From the NCBI RefSeq assembly GCF_032062135.1, contig NC_092864.1, forward strand, positions 22,659,077-22,723,076: a DNA stretch of 64,000 bases, in the 5' to 3' direction. Each line of letters opens with the position of its first letter. Position 1 is the first letter of the stretch. A model generated the notes under the pieces. It did no database searches, was not told the origin of the DNA, and saw nothing but the letters and a program-made list of their open reading frames with translations. A program made the position numbers and the translations under genes. This DNA comes from Pyxicephalus adspersus (taxonomy: Eukaryota; Chordata; Amphibia; Anura; Pyxicephalidae). Of the stretch, positions 57,729 through 64,000 are shown one piece after another.

Positions 57729-58879
57729 TATGTGACCACTTGAGCCTGGCACAGGCAACAAGCATTAAGTTACAGGAGGCTATTAGGTGTCCTTTGCTCC
57801 CCTTCACCCAGAAATACTTTTTTTTATTTTACCAGGGTATCTGGTGATGAGGAAATCGCTGGAAAGATCAGGGCAGCCTATGTTGCTAGTGCTAAAGTCA
57901 CTTTAGCTGATCAGCATGGAATATCACAGTGTTTTCACTGGACTCAACCAAAACATCACTTTTACTATCAGTTTACAAGCTGGCGTTGACCTGAACTTCA
58001 ATACCATCTTGTGAGGTACCAGCTGGTCTTTCATTGTCCTTGGAAAAAAGTAACAGTGGCTAACATTTCAGCTAACAAAGATGGCCTTTCAATCAGCTAC
58101 AACAGCTGTAGGAGACTTACATACACAGCACAGCCTGTCAGCTGCTGCACATATGCAGACTGCTGGAAACAGAATACTTTAACCCTTTGGCGCCATCAAT
58201 TTTATGTGTTTATAGTATATATAGAATGTTTGCATTGTGGACCTCGCAGGTCGCAACTCCCACTCCTACTAAAATTAGGTCCTGTTATCTGTTTTCTTGT
58301 AAAAAAATGTTCAGCCAGCCAAAAAATAGCTAAGGAATCACTTACTGGTTTTCCTTTAATATCCCAACTTTTATCTTACTAGGAGAATTCTAAATAGTGT
58401 TTCATTTACTGATAAATGAAAATGGTTCCCAATCAAGAACGGCTCTTTAGACTTTGGCTATGGTATTGTATGGCCATTTCTGTTTTTTGATGTGAAGGCT
58501 TGGCATGTAGGTAAGCTCTGCAGAAAGGACAGGGAATGTGGGTGTATTGTCATATAGGACACCTCTTGGTACACCTTTACCCTGTTCTCATTAAACCCAT
58601 CTCTAGGCAAGAATGCTGCCATCACAAGCCCTACTGAACACTCAAGGGACACTCTACCAGTGTCCTCTAGACTCTACTTCTAGACTCCCAGCTCTGGCAG
58701 CTAAACAAAAGATTATTTGGGAAGGTGAGGGGAGGGACAGAGGAGCTGGACCTGCACCGATAATAATAAGACACTCCCAGAAGAGGAGAGGGATATGATA
58801 TCCTATCATTTAGTTAACAAAGCATATACACACTATCATTGTTGTATGATCCCAACTGTCTGTATACTGATCTGCCTTT
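57729..58879 (+). other. PRKAR1B: PRKAR1B intron 2, no gene seen
   Basis: Ordinary sequence. No exon or clear repeat is recognised. Confidence 0.5.
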
Positions 58880-59307
58880 AAGCTAGGTACACACTTGCAA
58901 TAATTATCATTAGAAAATGAACGACTAACAAATATGCACGATTATTTTCAATAATCGTATTGTGCACAATTCTCTACATGTTTTAACAATACGATCGTTC
59001 AAATATAATCCACCAATAGCGTACACACGCTAGATACGATCGTTTGAACAATGCAGGAAGTGACATGTAAAAGAGAAAGTGTACTGCAGAAACATGCACG
59101 ATCACTGAACGACCGTACACACAATAGATAGTAAACGATCGTCACTCAATCAGATCCGCCAGGACGGTCGTTCGTGTCCAGCGACAATCCTCGTTCGTCA
59201 GCGTTGTTGGTCAGTCTTTGTGCACTTTTTTTTGTTAATGATTATCGGACGATCGGTCGTTAGTCGTTCGTTTCCAACGATAATTATTGCAAGTGTGTAT
59301 GTAGCTT
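58880..59307. mobile_element. Complete MITE with 29-bp inverted termini, TTA flanks
   Basis: AAGCTAGGTACACACTTGCA and onward (58880-58908) is the inverse of 59279-59307 with 27 of 29 matches. With one A/T trimmed, the element is flanked by TTA on both sides, which would fit the 3-bp TWA target duplications of PIF/Harbinger elements. The interior is rich in ACGATCGTT-like words. No protein is encoded. Confidence 0.65.
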
Positions 59308-59739
59308 TAGTTTAGTTTTAGAATATTTTATTTATTTTTTTATATTGAATATTATTTCCCTATTGTGCTCTTATTGTATTTTATTTATTTTTTTATTATT
59401 TTATTTGTTGTTTTTTTGTTTTTTAAAAGGTTGTCTCCTCTATCACTTTTTTTTTAATGAAAGCAGTGTAAGTTCCCTGAAATTTACTTGGTATTGGCTT
59501 CTTGCAGTCTCTATACATCAGAACTAAGACAAGGGGAGGGAGAAACAGCACATGGAGCTATAATTGCGATTCATTGCATAGGGCAATATATTAGAGAGAA
59601 AGCAGTGTGACACATGAGCTCATCATTTTGCTGCTTTCTAATGTCCAGTCGTAGACTGGGGGAAGGACAAGACCTGTAAGTGTTACTGAACTGCAGCAGA
59701 GCTTTATTAGGTCTCCTATATATATATTTATTGGCAGTT

Positions 59740-59820
59740 AGAAGTGATCATACAATTTTATCATTGTCTCACCCGACGCGTTTCACCAGTTGGCTTCCTC
59801 AGGGGACTTTCAGAGACCTT
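59740..59820 (+). repeat. Dispersed repeat core CCCGACGCGTTTCACC
   Basis: CCCGACGCGTTTCACCAG and GGCTTCCTCAGGGG are adjacent blocks I recognise from abundant vertebrate repeats. The family name is uncertain. Confidence 0.5.
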
Positions 59821-62408
59821 TTTACTGTATTGGGAATGATCACTTGGTCAGATGCAAAATAGGCACTTTATCACATTCATAGGAGAAAGTATTACTCTTT
59901 GCATGCAATTATATGGCTGAAGGTTTATCCACTTACAGGAGTAGTTTTCAAAAATGGGAGAGTGGGTCTTAGAGGTTTTCTTAAACTTCTCTTTACACTC
60001 CTTGTCAGAAGAGAGAATAAGGCTGGGTTTCATGGTTGGCTCTGACAGCTCAAAATGTGCCGGTTTGATGATGATTAATTATTAAATTGTATGACCACTC
60101 CTAACTACCAATATATGTACTAAATGTTTGCACTATAACTTTGTACACCATATAACTCACTTGCATGTAAACTATACTACCTTATAACTTATGTCTGCAC
60201 AATACAATGTACTTACTCATCTGAAGTAAATATAAACGTGCCAAAATAGCCCTCCTTTTCCTTTCATTCTTCCAATATTTGTACAAGACTAGGGCTGGCA
60301 TAAAACCTAAATTATAACCAAGAAGTGTATGGGAAGAACCCTTGTTTCTTTCTCCTTTTCCAGCACACATAGGTGTAGTTCTTGCTTTGTTTAGGAACAT
60401 TTTTCAGCCCCTAAAGGTAGGTGATTGGGAAAGGAGAGGGCCCCAGACAAAGTAGGTGGATCTTCTATTTTAAAAGTTTGGCTGAAACTAAAGTGTAACA
60501 ATTTGTTTGAATTTAGGTTAGTAAAGTGGTTGCTGTCCTTACAGGACCTTGTTTTATATTACTTGTATTTCTGTTTTTCCTTTGGATTATGCTGAAGGTC
60601 AGGACAATGGGTGCTTTGTTTTATGTGTATTTCTTACACAGGAGCTGCTAGAATTTATATTTAGAGCTGACAGAAATGGTCACAGAGTCTCAAAGTATTC
60701 AGAACCTGTTCTCTCGGCCAAGAAAGTATTATTATTATTATTATTAAGAAAGAACTCCTAAAGGGATTCTGACCAGCCCATTAATGATTATTACCTAAAA
60801 TAAGGAACATTTACATCCTAAAAGACAAAAGATCTGCTCAAGGCATTTTGGATTTTAATGTAGTAAAAAAAAGAGTTTTCCATTTCAATCTGTAAATTCA
60901 TGTATGTCTTTCTTGTGAACATGACAGCACTGTACAACTCTGTATACTGTCTCAGCACAGAGTCCCCCCCAAAATGTAATTTTCCACATATGTGACTGGT
61001 GTGCTCCTTTTAACATTACATACATACAGTATATTACAGATGTTATGGCTGCCAAATATGGGATCTATAAGTCCATCAATCCAGCCCTGACGTTGTTTTA
61101 TACAGTTGTGCTATATAGATCATGTCCCTTCCTCTGTCCCTTCTCCATTCTGTAACTCCTATTATTAGCATGTCCCTTGTTAGCACATGAGCACTATAAC
61201 ACACTTGTTAGGAAACCAGAATTTGGGGGAATTATCATTGGCTGGGTAAGCATTTATCACATAAAATTCCTTTAAAGGATGAAAATTGTATTAAAAATGA
61301 CTTGGCAATTGGTGCTCATCCTGATGCAGGTTTGACCATCCTATCCCAGTGGGTGATGGCCCCAATAACATTTTCCAATGTCAAATATTGGTATTCTCAT
61401 TCACAGGAGCTGATATATGCAGTGGTGCGCTCTTTCTGATATCTGTCAGTCTTACGGGTTCTGTGCATGTTCCCTGCTGGTATGTGCCAATGACTAGTGA
61501 TGTGGGCCTTCCCATAATTCACGGTTGTGAATTGCCAATGACAAGCCATAGGTGAAGCCAAGTGCTACAACAATATATAGGGGTTAATAAAGAAAGTATA
61601 CAATGGGACAAACATTTGCACACAAATTGTTTGAAAGACTCCTAAGCCTGCTTTAAATTACATCACGTTTAGCAATAGTCGCTAACAAATTGATGTAATG
61701 CTCACACACTATTGTGTATTTGAGTGTGTACATTGTATTGTGTGATATTTATTTCCTGTTGTCACCAAATTAAAATGAAGTATAACTCTCTGTGTTCATG
61801 CAGTGTGTAGGGCAATGAGTCTTTAGAAAATGCTTTCATTTACAGCCGTCTTTGGTAGCAGCTGTGCTGGCTTGGTGTAATACATGGGCTAAGTATAGAT
61901 TTACCAGAACCATAAAGATGCCAGGTGGCCTACACTTCTCTAATAAGCAATTCCTCCATTCATAGAATTGTCTGCCAAGTTGTTTAGGTCACTAAGACCT
62001 TGTGTAATGTTGTATTCTAGTGTCCCGGTGCCTCTAGTAACCAATCAGATTCAAGCGTTGATGATTCAAGTCTGATAATAATAATATATTAAAAGATTTA
62101 AAAGATAATAATAAAATTAAAGGAGCTGATTGCTTGCTAAGACAGTTTCTTGTTTAAACATTTTGTTTTTGTAGGTGTATGCAAGCTTACAAATATTTTT
62201 CAAAATTTCTGACATCATGTCCCAACATATGAGATTTTTTTAATCAGATATTTTTTTAGAATATCGATTTCCTGCCTCTCCGTTAACAGCCTGCAGGCAG
62301 TGCAATCTTTTTCAGTTGACCATTGGACTTCATAGCAAGCCAAATAGGCAACCCAACAGCTAACTACAGCAGATTGGTAATTTTGATGTGCATTGTTCGG
62401 CAGTGGCT
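59821..62408 (+). other. PRKAR1B: PRKAR1B intron 2, no gene seen
   Basis: It contains an (ATT)n microsatellite at 60727-60746. No exon is recognised. Confidence 0.5.
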
Positions 62409-62660
62409 ATGTTCAGACTGGTGGTGAGGTTTCGGTGCAGTTACTGCATCTTAAAACCCCATTTTTCCTTTGACACTACATGCAGCATCTCTTAAATTGA
62501 GGCAACAATGGGTGGTTCAGTGCAAATGTGAAAATGCCCCTGGCCACTGCACAGGATCCCCATTTTCCCCATGCAAGTCTATACAAAGCCTTAGCATTGT
62601 CAGCCTGCAACAGGAAGTGTTACTTGTAGGTTGTCCAGGTAGAATCTATGCAAAAGATTC
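62408..62660 (+). repeat. Dispersed repeat, family shared with 16480-16740
   Basis: GTTCAGACTGGTGGTGAGGT then GCAGTTACTGCATC matches the - strand copy at 16480-16740. The right border is estimated. Confidence 0.45.
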
Positions 62661-63481
62661 ACAAAAAAATGGTTTTTGCTAATAAAATTTTATACTGTGA
62701 AGATTGATGACAAATCACTTTAAAAATACATTTTGGGTTTACATATACCTTAAGGATTATTCTACACCGATGATGTCTGCCCTGCATTCAAGACAATCCT
62801 GTAAACCACCAATTGCTTTAAAGTGACCTTATATAAAATTATAAAAAATTACTTTTCTGTTTTTATTGCTTCCGGGCTCTATTACTACCTTTTGATGTGA
62901 AGAATGGAATACCCTACCCCCCTCCCACTTCATTCCACTGGATGCTATGTATTGTAATAATGTTGTGGCCAGCAAGTAGAACCATAGCATTCAGTGGGGG
63001 ACATGTATTTTAAGTCTAACTAACCAAACTGATCAAGACAGGATCTCAAAGCATTTATAATGATTTATGAAATCATAAATTCATTATTACTTTTGGAAAT
63101 CCATTGTGTAGCTGTACTTGCTTGTAGCTGTGCACCTGTCCATACAGACCTATAAACTCTCATGTCTTAAACTTTCCTGTTCACAGACTTAGGTTCTATA
63201 AGTGCTCAGCTCAATAAGGTACAACATGGACAATTTTATTACTCAGCTACTTAGCAATTTATCCACTTTGCTGACACTTTATCTGTGGCACACACTGACT
63301 TCAAAGTGTTTTGAAGGAGGTGGTGATTGTAGGAAGTTTAGGCGTTCACCAGCATGTGGTTTGTATCTGAGAACATAATGTTTATTTTCACAAAAGGGAT
63401 ACATTTTTCTGAAATTGCATTGAATTATATTGTGTAGTCACTAAGGTGGAGAACCAAAAGCAGCTGAATTGTTTTTTGGTT

Positions 63482-63503
63482 ATATATATATATATATATA
63501 TAC
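63482..63503. repeat. (TA)n microsatellite
   Basis: About eleven TA units immediately before a SINE-like copy. Confidence 0.9.
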
Positions 63504-63809
63504 AGGGCAGTACAGTGACTCAGAGGTCGCTAGGTCCCAGTTTAGAATCTCGACCAGGACACTACCTGCATGGAGTTTGCAGGTTCTCTGCAGGGGTCTG
63601 CGTAGGTTTCCTCCCACATCCCAAAAACATGCAGTCAGATTTATTGGCTACCCCCCAAAATAGACCTTAGCCTGTAATAAAGACATATGACTTTGGTAGG
63701 GACATTAGATTGTGAGCCGCTTTTAGGCACAGGTAGTGACATGACTATGGACTTTGTACAGTGCTGCGTAATATGATGGCACTATATAAATACTGGATGA
63801 TAATAAAAA
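63504..63809 (+). repeat. tRNA-like SINE, copy 5
   Basis: CAGTACAGTGACTCAGAGGT lacks the TTAGCAC part of the A box. AGAATCTCGACCAGGACACT, GGAGTTTGCAGGTTCTC, ACATTAGATTGTGAGCCGC and GCTGCGTAATATGATGGCAC follow in the family order. It ends in TATAAATACTGGATGATAAT. Confidence 0.75.
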
Positions 63810-64000
63810 AAAAAATCCAGTAATCAGCTTTATTGCTTTTAAGAATTTCCCTTGTTTAGTTAGGCTTTATTTAAACATGCAGCCTTCCAAGTGACTATGG
63901 GTACCTAAACCAGAGCACTGCAATAAGTTAGTTACTCTTACCTTTTTCATCTAAAGCTGCACCTACAAGACATTTTCAGGTGTATCAGATATTGTCACCC
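63810..64000 (+). other. Window end, intronic
   Basis: Nothing recognised. Confidence 0.4.

Overview
The window is vertebrate nuclear DNA, most likely from an amphibian and probably a frog. The signs are small exons with clean GT/AG borders in long AT-rich introns, the vertebrate gene pair DNAAF5/PRKAR1B, and a repeat load of Tc1-like, hAT-like, DIRS-like and L1-like remnants plus many foldback elements. The species cannot be named from the sequence. Seven runs of N (7632-8530, 10518-11511, 36548-37530, 41587-42382, 43821-44180, 55265-55626, 56554-57517) are assembly gaps, so any long open frame crossing them is meaningless.

Layout. (1) Positions 54-2018, + strand: the last four coding exons of a PKC-like AGC serine/threonine kinase whose start lies left of the window. 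(2) 2019-11510: gene-poor DNA full of transposon remains (GC-rich hAT-like foldback, L1 ORF2 C-terminus, perfect 40-bp inverted repeat, DIRS-type RNase H fragment, Tc1 transposase pseudogene). (3) 11561-40959, - strand: DNAAF5 (HEATR2), eleven recognisable coding exons covering most of the protein. One early exon and the last exon are not visible. (4) 40960-45580: head-to-head intergenic region with an RFX-type X-box about 100 bp upstream of the DNAAF5 start codon, foldback repeats, and a decayed tandem array split by a hAT-like element. (5) 45580-64000, + strand: 5' part of PRKAR1B, with a CpG-rich presumed promoter/non-coding first exon containing a perfect CRE, a 3.2-kb first intron, the first coding exon (58 codons), then at least 14.8 kb of intron.

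The genes are not an operon. DNAAF5 is a cytoplasmic assembly factor for axonemal dynein arms, and PRKAR1B is a regulatory subunit of protein kinase A. Their divergent arrangement matches the order I recall from human chromosome 7p22. The most informative observations are the X-box and CRE at the two promoters, a probable GC-AG intron near the DNAAF5 3' end, an internal DNAAF5 exon pair whose reading phases do not close, a kinase lacking the usual activation-loop threonine, and several unusually legible transposon structures. I found no convincing new biological system.
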